From positions 372,001 through 436,000 of the forward strand of contig CAKOHE010000091.1 of assembly GCA_934047225.1 (NCBI GenBank): DNA of 64,000 bases, in the 5' to 3' direction. Below the pieces are notes generated by a model. That model searched no databases. It saw only the letters and a program-made list of their open reading frames with translations, and had not been told where the DNA came from. This document shows, in pieces, positions 32,170-44,382 of this stretch. The position numbers and the translations under genes were made by a program. Numbering within the stretch: the first letter of the stretch is position 1; every line of letters begins with the position of its first letter. The DNA is from Ypsolopha sequella. Taxonomy: Eukaryota; Arthropoda; Insecta; Lepidoptera; Ypsolophidae.

Positions 32170-34379
32170 TACGATTATTGTGTTGGATGCGTAGGGCCTT
32201 AAGCGCGTTTGAAACGTTCATAGTTGTAACAATGTTTCACGATAATTCTGATATATTTAAAAGAGTATGCTCGAATGTCAGTTGTAATATAATCTCTATC
32301 AAAATCCTGAAGAAAAGCATGAATCGTGAAATAAAAAGCTGGGACTGCCGATTGCGTCACGCATGATTCTTATCACGCACGCTGGAAGCGTAGTTTGTGG
32401 ACTACTTGGTAGATGGCGCGCGCTTTCGTTTCGTTCGGTGTTCGCTCTCATGACCGGCTGCAACATTAAGTACTTATTTATTTTAATATATGTGTCCGTG
32501 TTATTATAAAAGTGAAACTAGCTACGAAAAAATCTAACAAAAATTATAGTATAAATTTATTTCATGTACGCGGTTAAGGCCGATTCTGACCATTTCCTTT
32601 CCTAACTAATGATTCCTCTAAGGAGTAAACATTAATTAATTACAGACTGTAAAAGGAAATAGATTATATGAGACATGTACATATACAAAGATATATATGT
32701 TTTTCTTTTTTTCAATAACCTGAATTCCTGCTGTCTTGTATTTTCTTATCCCTTAGTTAAAGTAAATATAAGTCATTTGTATAGTATAAGTTTTAGGATG
32801 AAAAAAAAGACAAGATCTTGGAAAACATGTTTGGACAAATTTTCCTCGATAGAAATAATTGTTAAAATGAGGTCTTCAAACACACTTTTTTCCCCGTTTG
32901 ACGAATAGGAACCATATAGAGAACTCAAACATATTTTATTAGGTGTGTTTTAACAATATCTAGAGATTTGATATTTAAAATTTTGCTAGCTATTTTAGTT
33001 TTTTTAATAAAAATATAAAACCAACTTTTTTCCCTTTTGCCCTGAATCCGCCCCTCTCGCACTGCGCGATTTTTCGCTTGGAGTGACAGTATGTACAAGT
33101 ACTTCTTTATCGGACAGAATAGGGGCCAAGAATAAGTTATTTAAAGAATCGTTTAGCAATTTCATTGAAGATTCATTTCATTGACCTTAGAGTATAAATC
33201 AGACAACTTTATTGATCGTTCGGAACATTACGGGAATCATAACTTGAGTTATGAATAGCTGAATGGGAAAAGTTGATAAAGTAATATTTAATAAACGTTT
33301 TACCAAGATAATGAAATAAATAACATACAATTTTGTGATAAAGTATAATAGGTAGTTAACGTATAAGTATAAGTAAGAACGGAAGGTCTATTTCAAACGA
33401 ATCTCTTTTACAAGCACTGAAATGAAAAAAACTTGAGAGGATTTAACTAGAACAACACGTGAAATGACAAAATAAATCATCTTTACATATTATAGAATAT
33501 GTTCGTTTATAACTCGAGAACCACTAAACCGGGGGTTCTTGAACTTTTAATAGCCACGGACCCCTTGCACAATTTCAAAAACTGATGGACCCCTTCCAAA
33601 TCTTATTACAAAGAAAGCAATTACTAATTTTTAATAAATAATTAAATAAATGAAGTAATAATGTTTTAAACTTACATTCCTATTGAATTGAGCACGAACA
33701 ATAACGAAAAGCAATATTTACTGTCACTTGTCACCGAAAAGTAACAAAGGCATTTTGCAATCAAAACAAAACTGTTTGCTGTGGATTAGAGCAATCTAAC
33801 TGCACAGAAGACACTCGTCTTCAGCAGCACTGAGCACACCTAGCAAATGCAAGCAAACACGAGCTATGACTACTTTTCTTCAGAAAAAGAGACCAAGCTT
33901 TGAGAATACATGAACTAAGGCAAGTAATGAGAAATATAAAAAAAGATTGCAAAGCAATACAAAATAAAGGACTTTTACGGCAGAATAACGTTAAAACTTA
34001 GTGGGCTATTTGTGGTATGTCTTTCTTTATGTATTCTGTCAGTATTGTGAACCCTGATAGTTGCAGATGACTCAAAAAGAAAATCATCACCCAGGGATTC
34101 GGTTTAAGAACAGACGCACAAAAACATAGGCATTCCAATTCTTCCAGAGGTCAAATCTGAAACCGCAGACAGTATCTCCATAGTTTCAGGAGAGTTTGTT
34201 TTCCTTTGATTCTCATAAAGTTGCTAGGCGGTGGGTGTACAGCTTATTTATTTACATATCTATCGAGTTGGTGAAAGTACCAGCTAACTTAGTCGGAAAA
34301 ACTGGACTCTGAATCAAGACTATGCTCCCTAAATTGCAGAGTTTTTGTATAAATATGCTGACTCAACAACATAAAATAA
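32170..34379. other. Intergenic stretch with degraded repeats
   Basis: About 32,820-33,100 is a distant relative of the 418-bp family (CTCGATAGAAATAATTG, CTGAATCCGCCCCTCTCGCAC). At 33,527-33,600, GGGGGTTCTTGAACTTTTAA ... CACGGACCCC resembles a hAT-type transposon end, but the other end was not found. No gene. Confidence 0.5.
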
Positions 34380-34445
34380 TCGACTTTCTGTTCGGTTTTG
34401 ATGCATAAAAAGTGGGCCTTTACGAGCACTTGCATTGAAAAGATA
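34380..34445 (-). repeat. Partial copy of a 390-bp dispersed repeat
   Basis: ATCGACTTTCTGTTCGGTTT ... GTGGGCCTTTACGAGC matches one end of the repeats at 48,393, 56,259 and 61,946. Confidence 0.75.
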
Positions 34446-34519
34446 TTTCTCTTAAACGGTATGTTTAAAAATTATGAAAAATATATATGACTGAATAATA
34501 TATATTAAGTGACCTTAAA

Positions 34520-34896
34520 CTCCAGTATATTGTCAGAAAGTCTACATTAGAGCGCTTGCTTCGTGCGCTGCGGGCGCAGTGAATTTGCGACGTTTTTCTG
34601 GAATTTCTGAAAAAGTATTAAGAAATAAATAAAAAATGGGTCTATAAATGTCTTTGGTTATGCGTAAAGAAAATTCAGGAGAAGTTTTATTTCTCTCGGT
34701 TGAACATCTTTGCTATTATAATACGTTCATTCGAAATTTGAGGAGCTTACTTTGCGATTTTTATCTCGTTTACAAATCTAGTTGTGTTTGGAGTATATCC
34801 TCTATTGTAACATATATTTTACTTGTATTTATAATACGATATTGCACTGACAATGTGAATTAAACAAAACGCTTATTTTGGAATGGCAGGGCCTTG
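34520..34896 (-). mobile_element. Inverted copy of the repeat at 31,754-32,165
   Basis: Ends TTGGAATGGCAGGGCCTTGA, with TTAA mutated to TTGA. The 71-codon plus frame inside is not conserved in the partner and is not a gene. Confidence 0.6.
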
Positions 34897-34899
34897 AGA

Positions 34900-37190
34900 T
34901 AAAGTCGCCGAAGCCGTTCTTATATGCATCCCAATTATAGGTAGAACCATCATTCATATTTCGTAGAACAGAAAGCAGTTACAAAAAGGAGACTTACTAA
35001 AGGAAAATTTCATCTTATATATCTAACATGTATTAATAAAGTATAAAAAGTTAATTACAATTTAAGTCCTTAAACCTAAATGATGATATTTACATACCTA
35101 CCTCATAATAACTATGTACAAAAAAGTACTTTTTTATAAACAAACATGCTACCTAAATTAACTATACAATAATAAGCAAGGGGAATTAACAAATGTATCT
35201 ACGGAGAAACTGGGCTTGAAAAAAAAACTGGAGTATATGAGACGAGACCTTAAATGATAAAGCAATGCTGGATGTCAATAACCAGTTATTTTCGTGTAAG
35301 TTTATTTATTTAGGAACACCAATAAGAAATACAATAAACTTACTTAAATGGAATAATCTTTAAAGTTATATAACTATTTGTTTTGTTAATTAAAAGCATC
35401 CACATCATGCACCAGTGAAGACAATTATGAAAAATTCTTATACTAATAGGAGCATTTACTATTCGTATATCATATAAAATATGAAATTAAAACTAGGTTA
35501 ACAATTCTGTGCGAAGAAATTTTAAAAATAACAGGGTATTAGTTTTTATTTAATATACAAGTAAAAATAATCAAGACCAAGTTAATTATATGAATAAAGA
35601 TATTATATTGCTCTTTTTAGGCTTTATCTATTTTTTTGGAATAGTAAATAATTATAATAAACAATAAAACATACTCGTATTTAAACTCTTTATATTTCGG
35701 CCCACAGTATGGGGCCGTCAACTGATCATCCTCAGCTGTCATATTCTATTCGGCTGATGACGGCCCCATACCATGGCCCGAGATATACGGAGTTCATTTT
35801 ATTGTTTTTTATATATGAGGCATGTGCTTGAACAACGCTGTATGTTACATTTTGGCAAAAGTTATCTAACGATAGAAAAAAACTGTACTTCAACACTGGC
35901 ATTGTTTGGAACTCAGTTTTGTTTGACAATCAAAGCAGCAGTGAAGTTTAGCAGCAGTAAAACGTTGGCATACAGTTGAACAAATATGTTCCAAAGATTT
36001 GCATTGATTTTTTTTCCGTAGCGCCTTAACAAAAACACCAAAACAGCATCGTACGATTGGTTGTCATTTGACCCATTTGTAGTCTTGAGTGCAATGGAAG
36101 AAAAACATTGAATCACTTGCAGTCTGCATGACCATTTGATCACCAGATCAATACAGAGCTATCTTCTAATTATATTCTAATTCAGAGCTAAATATGTAAC
36201 TGGAGACCTGCCAAATTATATTTGTAATTTTTGTTGATAATAATGCCGATTCTGAAGGCTTTCATTTTAGTTTTAGTGCTCTCAAAACTAAAATGTTTCC
36301 AAAGTAATTAAAGGCAAATATGCTGCCACCTTAGAAAAAAAAAAACATTTACTTACTAGAATAATTATTGAAAATCTGCTCAAATGCATAGATATAGCAA
36401 TGAACTATTTTTAAATGGTATACTTTTCATAGACAACGTCTTTGATGAGCGAAAATTTTAACTTTTGCTAAAAACGGCCGCTTTTGGCACAAGTAAAGAT
36501 GTTTCACTCAAAAAACCTTTTAAGGTGAAATTCTCATTAAACTATTCGGAACAGTACTTACTAAATTACCTTTTCCTTAATTTCCTGTAATTTTCATAGA
36601 ATTTGATATTGTAAATTTAACATGATAAAACGAAAAAAACATAAAAATACGACCAAGTTTCGGATTTTTTTTCGGTCAAGCAAAGTATTATTTATAACGT
36701 ATCGCTTTTCGAACCGCAAAAAAATCTGCAAAAAGGATGTATGTAAAACATATATTTTTTTAGACATATAATATTACAATTTCATGATTGTAATATTTGA
36801 TTGTAATATGTTTGTTATTTTTATACGTTCTCTTAGCTAGGCGACGCTCGCGGAAGACTTTCCATTTAAATTGAAAGACCTTATATATACCGGCAACAGT
36901 GGGGCAACAAAGCCTTGTCAAGCAGGTTGACTTTTAGGGAACTATGTCCAGCGCGTTCCCTCTTTTACAAATTATTTGTTCCTATATTGGCATAAACCAT
37001 CCATGTTCTTTAAAACGCTTTATGTAAGTATATAACCACTTAGAAAATATTTTACAGGTTATCGGATCTTTTGCCGCCGCACTTGCGAGAGGAACGAATA
37101 TCAGCCTCAATCACAGGTTGGGTGAACACCTTCAAAGCCAAGTAAGATTTGTTTTCAAAATTGGCCACTTAAAATTTCAAATTTTACATA
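34900..37190. other. Gene-free stretch with one hairpin
   Basis: 35,687-35,797 folds back on itself (TATATTTCGGCCCACAGTAT... / ...CATGGCCCGAGATATACGGA). It belongs with similar hairpins at 47,965 and 59,385. 35,995-36,027 is an end of the 418-bp TTAA element. No exon recognised elsewhere. Confidence 0.55.
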
Positions 37191-37194
37191 CATA

Positions 37195-37821
37195 CAGTGT
37201 GTCCCTCGTAAAAGTGCACATCCGAAAGTGGGTGAAACTAGATCTAAATATATCGACAAAAACAAAGTTTTTTATTTTTTTTTTTAACTTTTTTTTTATC
37301 TTGAAAAAATTATCCACCTGGGTATCTTTGTATGGGACGCGAGCGCAGAGCCTTTGGTTAACCGCTCGTAGAAAATATTGTATTTATGATAGAATGTTGT
37401 ATTTTTTTTTGTTAGAAAGATAATGGAATAGGCAATGATAAATAGGAATAAAAGTATAGTGAAATGGGGACATTATTTTGAAAAAATTGACTATTATTGA
37501 AAAAAAAGACGGAAAAATTAAAGAAATCATCTTTTAGGATATTATTTTTATGGTAATGGTAGTTGATTATGTTTTGTTTTTGATTTGGCATGGGACGTCT
37601 ATTTTTTAAGGATTATAACAGTTTTATTTCATTGCATTACTCGCGGTAGATCAAAAGTTATGACATATTTTATACATAGTCTCCACGGTAGGCAAAAAAA
37701 ATTTTAAAACGTAAATTTACAAAACAAAGATTTTCAAAAAAAAAAAAAAACATTTTTTGTCGATAAAATAAGGTCTAGTTTCACCCCTTTTCGGATGTGC
37801 ACTTTTACGAGGGACACACTG
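37195..37821. mobile_element. Mariner-type MITE, 627 bp
   Basis: CAGTGTGTCCCTCGTAAAAG and its complement end the element. The inverted repeats extend about 75 bp (through TGCACATCCGAAA and GGTGAAACTAGA). TA on both sides (37,193-37,194; 37,822-37,823) is the Tc1/mariner target duplication. No transposase inside. Confidence 0.85.
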
Positions 37822-38481
37822 TATATGTTGTAGGTTTTCGTAGCGTTTTTGAATTAAATTTATGCTAAAAAACAATTATATGAATAGAAAATGTAAAATT
37901 CTTATAGCTTTTAATTGTTTGTAAGCAAAACAACAAGTTATTTTAAAAAAAAATGTTTGCATGGCCATAGACGAACAATACGAGAAGACTGACAACCCCA
38001 TACAAAAAAACGTACTCTGCTAGAAAGCCAAAATCCTGTATTATTCCTAGATGTCACTACTATCTCGCCCGCTAGCTGTACATACAATGGATGCTTGGTA
38101 CTAAGGCAGAAGGCGTAGTATAATTCATCGTAATATCCACGAGTAATCAGAGATGGCACTTTTACTATTTCATGTTGTTTACGAGCGAAACATCGCACAC
38201 ACATAAGTGTAGTAGACAATACAAATGCATGTGCACGTGAAGTGTTGCATCGCAGGTATAAATGCGCAAAGAGAATGGGATAAAGATAAGATAAAAGAAT
38301 AGCTTAGGTTACGTTCCAAAACTAGTTAATATAAATTTACCTCACAAGAGTCTGTCCCTTTCACACTTTATACATTTACCATACGCTATCTTGTTGTCAG
38401 GGTAAAAATTACTCTCCTGGATGTCTTTTGGAACGGCTTCCAAATTGAAAATTACAGTACTAGAACGAAGTGGGTTACTAA
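37822..38481. other. Gene-free stretch
   Basis: Contains the dispersed word CTATCTTGTTGTCAGGGT (38,385) shared with 26.1 kb. No supported gene. Confidence 0.4.
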
Positions 38482-38887
38482 GAGCGGTTTTGCAGCCGGA
38501 TTGTGAAAAACCCGCCCTTTTCTAATTAGTCGAAACAAAACACGTAAATTCAAAATTCACTCAATAGTTATTCAACAAAACTTTATTACCATGTATTGTG
38601 TATGTTGCCATCGCCATAGATAAAATAATTTATTTATCTATGCCATCGCAAAGTTTCCATTTGTAATCAGAATATTTGAAGTCATAAGTAAATAAGAATT
38701 TTAGAATTTCCAAAATTTCGAGGTTCCAATTTATAGAAACCAATGGAAACTTTGCGATGGCAACATACACAATACATACGTAATAAGGTTTTGTTGCATA
38801 ACTATTGAGTGAATTTTGAATTTAAGTGTTCTGTTTTGATTAATTAGAAAAGGGCGGGTTTTTCACAGTCTGGCTGCGAAACTGCTC
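38482..38887. mobile_element. Palindromic MITE, arms about 170 bp
   Basis: GTGAAAAACCCGCCCTTTTC near the left end is mirrored at 38,840-38,870. Arms continue through ACTCAATAGTTAT, ACAAAAC and TGTTGCCATCGC almost to the centre. The left arm alone carries the 35-bp footprint insertion (next entry), so the two arms allow a before/after comparison within one element. Confidence 0.82.
38608..38649. repeat. Transposon excision footprint: duplicated target around 28-bp palindrome
   Basis: CCATCGC (38,608-38,614) is repeated at 38,643-38,649 (8 bp, GCCATCGC, if one end base is counted differently). Between them is a palindrome starting CATAGATAAA and ending TTTATCTATG. These 14-bp halves equal the outermost bases of the terminal inverted repeats at 42,065-42,791. 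The opposite arm (38,750-38,765) has the uninterrupted sequence TTTGCGATGGCAACATAC, so the insertion is real. Confidence 0.85.
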
Positions 38888-39913
38888 ATAAAGAAGTTAT
38901 AATTTTTAACATTTATTTATTTGTACCATATTTACTCATACTAAGTAATATATTAGGACTTTGACAGAATCGCTAGCCTCTTTCTCGGGGTATCAAAATA
39001 TATTTTGTATTATATAGGTACCTATATATAGGTATTAAAATGCTTATTGTAAAAATATATAGTATGGCATTTTATTACACCTTTTCGAGAAATCCTTGAA
39101 AATATTATGTTCCCCTCCCCTTATCTCCAAAACTGGTGGACCGAAAATATGACAAAAGTCATGGTAATATGTGTTTACGTAAAGATTACAGGAAAATAAA
39201 ATGGTTGAGAAATTCACGAAAAAAAAATGACAAAATTCGTGAGTCTGACTTGCACTTGACCGGTTTTTTTAAACTGTGATCTCCACCCAGTTGAGGTACA
39301 TGGGATTACTTCGGGAATAAAGTAAACTACCAAATTGGTTGAGCCGCGTCGAACTTAGTACTACCAACATCTGTTTTTGAATTCTGACAAAAATCGGAAC
39401 ATCGATACTTCTCTGCGTGTTTTATTACTTTTACAGTAGGCGCACTTTGTGTAACTCATTTTACACGGTCGGAAATTAAGAGGATATGTTCCGCTTGCAT
39501 ACTACCCTGTTACTCCGTGCGGAAAGACCCGCAGTACGAGAGGGACGGATTCTGGAAAAAAGTCAAAATGACAACTTTTTTCACTAATTTTATTATTAAA
39601 AAAAAAAAAGAAAAGTTGCTATAAAATATCTGTCTCGTTAAGAGTTTAATAAAGTTTATACAGAATTTAATCCATAAATAATATGAACGGGTTTTTACTT
39701 TAATAAATTTAAACCTCGACATGAAAACTTTTTTTAGAGCCATCTTTGGCACTTTATTTCTCAATATTCAAATGACTTCTTAGGATTCTGTTTCGATATG
39801 AGTGTGTATTATATTCCCGAAAGAAATACATATGTTTTCTTTTTTATGTAGTATTGCTAGATGCTTCAAACCAGGAAGAATAAATTATGGTTTTGCAGAA
39901 ACTATCCTCTTAA
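38888..39913. other. Intergenic, with repeat fragments
   Basis: 39,230-39,265 is a fragment (reverse) of the repeat at 55,595. 39,490-39,570 is related to the 418-bp TTAA family end (GAGAGGGACGGATTCTGGAAAA). No gene. Confidence 0.5.
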
Positions 39914-40606
39914 GGGTCCGTTGCGCCAAACATGCTCTCGCATTTGGACAATTTAACATATTAAAACAAAATATTTTCAAGAAATAAAATTTATGTTAAT
40001 AGTTAAGAAGTTGAACTACATTATAATTTTTCAGATTTGACACAAGTATCAGAATCATCGAGAAAAAAAATCGGAAAAATCACTAAAATCACGAAAAACG
40101 TAATTTGGCGTTGCAAACAAAAAAAAAAACATTTTTTTTTTGTTGCAAATTGAAATATTCATTTTTTCGTAAAGAGATCAAAGCACCTTTTTTCTTTTCG
40201 TTATTTAAAAAGAAATACACAAATATTCAAATTCTTTTTGCGTAATTTTTCAGTACAGGAAAAATATAGAATGTTGGAGTATTTCTTTTAAAATAACAAA
40301 AGGAAATACAAAATAAAAAAATCTGTAAAGGCTACTTTTATTTCTTTACTCTATAAAAAAATATTTTATTTTGTAGTTAGAATAGTAGACTGATCATACT
40401 AGTTCCAAAGCCAAGTTACGTTTTCCGTGATTTTAGTGATCTTTCCGATTTTTTTTTTTAGATGATTGTGATACTTGTGTTAAATATGAAAAATTATAAT
40501 GTAGTTCAACTTCTTAACTACTTACACAAATTTTATTTGTTAAAAATATTTTGTTTTAATATGTTAAATTGTCCAAACGCGAGAGCATGTTTGGCGCAAC
40601 CAACCC
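39914..40606. mobile_element. TTAA-flanked MITE with about 190-bp inverted repeats
   Basis: GGGTCCGTTGCGCCAAACAT at the left is mirrored at the right (GTTTGGCGCAACCAACCC). TTAA on both sides (39,910-39,913; 40,607-40,610). Arms extend to CACGAAAAACGTAATTTGGC / ACGTTTTCCGTGATTTTAGTG. The short frames inside are not genes. Confidence 0.82.
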
Positions 40607-40610
40607 TTAA

Positions 40611-41280
40611 CTCTGAATCAAAAGTTCTAGCACAAACACAAGCACTGCTGACCTCTCATAAACAACTAGAAAAACACACGGTTATTTGCTTGTCGCTAAG
40701 AAAAGTTCATCAGGAAACCATCCGAAAACGGCGATGTTCGTAGGTTTATTACATTACATTATCATAGGTAAGTATATAAGTAGATATAGCAAAAATGCAT
40801 TCAATCAAATTAAGACGTTATTTCGTCAAAATAACATTCAATGTCAGTTGTATACAATCGTTATTACATCGACATCATAAACAAAGACAGTGTGATCAGA
40901 TCTAGTATTATTAATCAAAGGTAGGTATTATGTTACCTTTTTAGATGTTCCGAACAGTACGCGCCATTTCTCGTATATAGCTATGCCTATCGCCATTGAG
41001 TACGCGCGTGCGAGCGAAGTTAGTTTCATTCAAGTATTTGATTACCGAAAGAGAGGTACGATAAAACGGGCACTGTCGCGGTGAACAAGTTGTTTGTTCT
41101 TAGGAAATCAAATTGATTTAAACAAAATCTTGAATGTCAAAAGTAATAGATAGATTACATTTAGTAATGTTGAAAGAATAGGCAGCGGTGCAGCGGCTGA
41201 GCGCGAACCGAAGGGCGCGCGCGCTTATACCGCCATCTTTCCGAAATTAAGCGGAACTACTATGAACCTACCCTTACTAT
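40611..41280. other. Gene-free stretch
   Basis: A GC-rich patch at 41,165-41,235 (GCGCGCGCGC) without an open frame. Nothing else recognised. Confidence 0.4.
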
Positions 41281-41986
41281 AGTCGAGTCCAGAATTAGGC
41301 GAACTAACTTGACAGTTCATTGTACACTAATGTTGCCACAGTTTGGCTAGTGCTGTTTATATCGATGTTTAAAAAGTCTAGTTAATCATTATTATTGTGT
41401 TTGGAATCAAACTAATAATTTTACTAATCAAAATAATAATAATAAAAATTGATTAAATTAATTAAAATCGAACACATAACGGATTTTGAATTATCATCGA
41501 CGATATAATAGCGTTTGTCTCTATCGCACTGTCATATTTGCCAGAAAGAAAGGGATGAATTCTATATGTATGGTACATGAAATGTACTAGCATGAAAGCT
41601 ATGTGTATGAAATGTAATGTATTATAGTAGCCTGACAGATACCACCTAAAAGGATCACAATGGCCTGTTGTAATAACATCATTATTTTTGTATTTTATTC
41701 CTAATTTGAGGAGAAAGTATCGTAAATATCCGCTTTAAACAGTACATCCTTCAGATCATATTATATCATATAAATTGCTGTAGTTCGTCCCTATTTGGCA
41801 AGTATGTATGACTGTGAAAGTTTCGACGAAAATTACTTGATAAAACATAAATAGAATCAGATTTATAAAAGGCACAAGGTTATATCGACATATTTGTGTC
41901 GACATAAACCTATCACTATTTATTTTTTCCTATGTCTGGCAACATTTTCGGCTGTCAAGTTAGTTCGCCTAATTTTGGACTCGACT
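41281..41986. mobile_element. MITE with AGTCGAGTCCARAATTAGGC ends
   Basis: The first about 38 bp (AGTCGAGTCC...GCGAACTAACTTGACAG) is mirrored at 41,945-41,986 with few mismatches. TGTTGCCA/TGGCAACA follows on each side. No target duplication could be fixed. Confidence 0.78.
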
Positions 41987-42064
41987 TTAGGAAAGAAAGT
42001 AATCTCCACTTGAGCCGTGAATCCGATTGAATTCGATTGTTTTGAACCAGTAGCTCTATCTAGC

Positions 42065-42791
42065 CATAGATAAATAAAGGAAGGAAAGATTGCTCACTCC
42101 ATACATTAGAACAAAGCCCGCGTAAAACTTATTATTTTCGCCGGTACCTAGTAATTCGACTTATTATTTGTGATGTCGCTACTATACTAGATAAATTGTG
42201 AATTACCTAGTGTCATCTACCGAACAGTTGATGAAACTAAATTCGATGTGTGTGTGTGTGTGTGTGTAGCAACTATACTGCACCCACAAAAACAAAAAAT
42301 TGCTAGAATACGACAATACGCGACACATGGCATACGATAAATCTGAGGATATCGCTCAACCGTGCATGACAATTGAGTCAAAGAGTAAAGTTATATACCG
42401 GTATGTATGAGTAGTGTGTGTTAGGTAAATAAAGCGTATTTTAATGCACATATTTTGTTTAATTGATCGTTGTGCGCCATCTACCGGAATCCAGAATAAC
42501 CATCTGCACGCTTAGTTAGATTGCCAGCTTACCACCGAAAGTTTAGTGAAAAAAATGTTAAAAACACCTGATTAAGAATTTACTATTTTCTGATGCGACG
42601 TTATGAAATTTTTGTGTTTTTATTCATAAAATAAATAAATATGATGAACCAGAACAGTAAAATGCTATATTTCGTCGATTTCAGACAAATTTTATTTCCA
42701 GCGAGACAAGTAACGCCATCTAGCAACGTTATTCTTAGTATTGCGAACAGTACAAGGAGATAGCAATCTATCCTTCATTTATTTATCTATG
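42065..42791. mobile_element. Non-autonomous element with CATAGATAAATAAA ends, 7-bp duplication
   Basis: Terminal inverted repeats of about 36 bp: CATAGATAAATAAAGGAAGG with subterminal AGATTGCT, mirrored at the right with a few changes. ATCTAGC (42,058-42,064 and 42,792-42,798) is an exact target duplication. The interior contains a (TG)n run at 42,246-42,268 and no transposase. The end sequence begins CAT and is A/T-rich, as P-element ends are; assignment to the P superfamily is inference. Confidence 0.82.
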
Positions 42792-42798
42792 ATCTAGC

Positions 42799-44147
42799 TA
42801 CAACTTTGAAACTAAAAATCGAATTACGCTCCAAAGTATGGCGGTTGTCAGTCCTCTAGTATTTCATCCATGGTATGGCCAATACTTTATATTCTCTGGC
42901 ATGGCGCTGTTTTTCCCTACATATGGGGAAAATAGTTGCGCCATCTAGCGGTAAGTTTTGTTACCAATAAGCAACTCACGAATTAATTTAGCACTGTAGG
43001 TTGCAAACTTTCTGATAGTATTTTATAGCCACCCAAAAGATGGCGCTGCATGTACTGTAAAGAAAATAGCCACGTGAAAATGGCTTTCCGGCAGGTTTGC
43101 GCAGCGAATACTGGAAGCACGAAAGGAACTGTATTTGCCTGATGAAACCAACAACTCGGTAGTACCACCTTGATCGTCGTAGGGTGCGTTGCCCTTTTAC
43201 CGCTGTTCGGACCTAACGCCGCGCGAAGTTTTCAGACGGAAAAATATATGGGAAACTATTCCAAAGCGTTTGTGATGTTGAAACTTATATTGTAAAGTGT
43301 TAGCTAATAGTGAGTTTGATGTTTAGGGGTATCTTAAGTGTAGTTCGTGTAATATTTACTCTTTAAAAAACTCCAAAAACCCTAGAAGTGAAATAAATAT
43401 GATTTCAAATAAAATTTGCGATTTGTTGCTTTTCAAACCTAATATTATATATCTAGAGACAGAGAGTAATCAATTATAATATCAATATATATTTTTAATA
43501 ACAGATTTCATATGTGTACCATGTGTGATTGTGTATGTACAATTGTACAAATTTTGCATTTAATGTGATATTTATATTAATAATAACTGACAAACCTTTT
43601 ATAACGGACTTTGTTATATGGTGAATAAATATCTTATATCTTATATCTTATAAAGGTATAGGTAGGTAAAACAGGCATTAGGTTAGGACTCTATTCAAGT
43701 CAGGTAGGCCCAGTTTTAATGAGGTGCTGGCTTGTGTTAATTGGACACCCCGAGGTAGCTAGGGATTAGTTAACTCCTTCCGGGCATTTTCAACCGTTAC
43801 TTCCTGTAACATGTGCTGGTTAGGAAAACAGAGCCTTTAAATTGTTCTTTTTTCTACCTACCTAGGTACATATAAAACTAAAATGAATTTTATCAAATCC
43901 CTAACACAGAAAAAACAAATTTTCCAGATTATAAACTCTTTGTAAGTACTAAATTGAAGTGTTAAAAAATTCTAGTTCTGTACAATAAATAAATTTCAAC
44001 AGGTGCATCTAATAAAATAATCCATAGGTACCTACAACTTACATTACGTATGCATGTGCTATGAAAACTCTAAAAACTGTACTAAAACCTAAAAAATTTA
44101 GTTAAAGAAAAATGAATGTAAAATCGAAACCCCACCTTTAGACCACA
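42799..44147. other. Upstream region of the K2P exon
   Basis: No transposon ends recognised. 43,140-43,260 is moderately GC-rich and might hold a promoter or untranslated exon, but no TATA/initiator combination is convincing. The coding start context is CACAATGTC. Confidence 0.4.
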
Positions 44148-44382
44148 ATGTCTTCTGAAATATCATTGGAAGACCGCGAGAGGCCGAGTTTGGTGAAACG
44201 TGCGGCCATTGGGTGCGAACGCGCCGCTTGTTCGCAAGTCGGGCTGATTATCCTTGTTGTAGTGTACGTCCTACTTGGTGCTTTGCTGTTTGAGTACCTG
44301 GAATCAGGACTGGAGGTGCCCAAGAGGTCAGCAATCCAGCGGTCCAGGGAGGAGTGCTTGAAGGAGCTGTGGGCTATTACAG
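44148..44382 (+). CDS. Two-pore-domain potassium channel (K2P), first coding exon
   Basis: K2P channels are dimeric membrane leak channels that set resting potassium conductance; each subunit has four transmembrane helices and two pore loops. This exon supplies the cytosolic N-terminus (MSSEISLEDRERPSLVKR), the first transmembrane helix (VGLIILVVVYVLLGALLFEY, about residues 31-50) and the start of the extracellular cap helix (LESGLEVP...REECLKELWAIT). The pattern LLGALLFEYLE matches the conserved end of helix 1 in this family. It ends at ACAG|GTATGT, a good donor, after 78 codons plus one base. No later exon (pore TIGYG-type motif) was found to 64 kb, so the gene probably continues to the right across a long repeat-filled intron. 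Confidence 0.78.

Noticed and set aside
35687..35797. microRNA precursor
   Set aside because: The hairpin belongs to a repeat family with long imperfect stems; no evidence for a defined mature strand.
42246..42268. (TG)n run as a Z-DNA or regulatory element
   Set aside because: A short, ordinary dinucleotide repeat inside a non-autonomous transposon.
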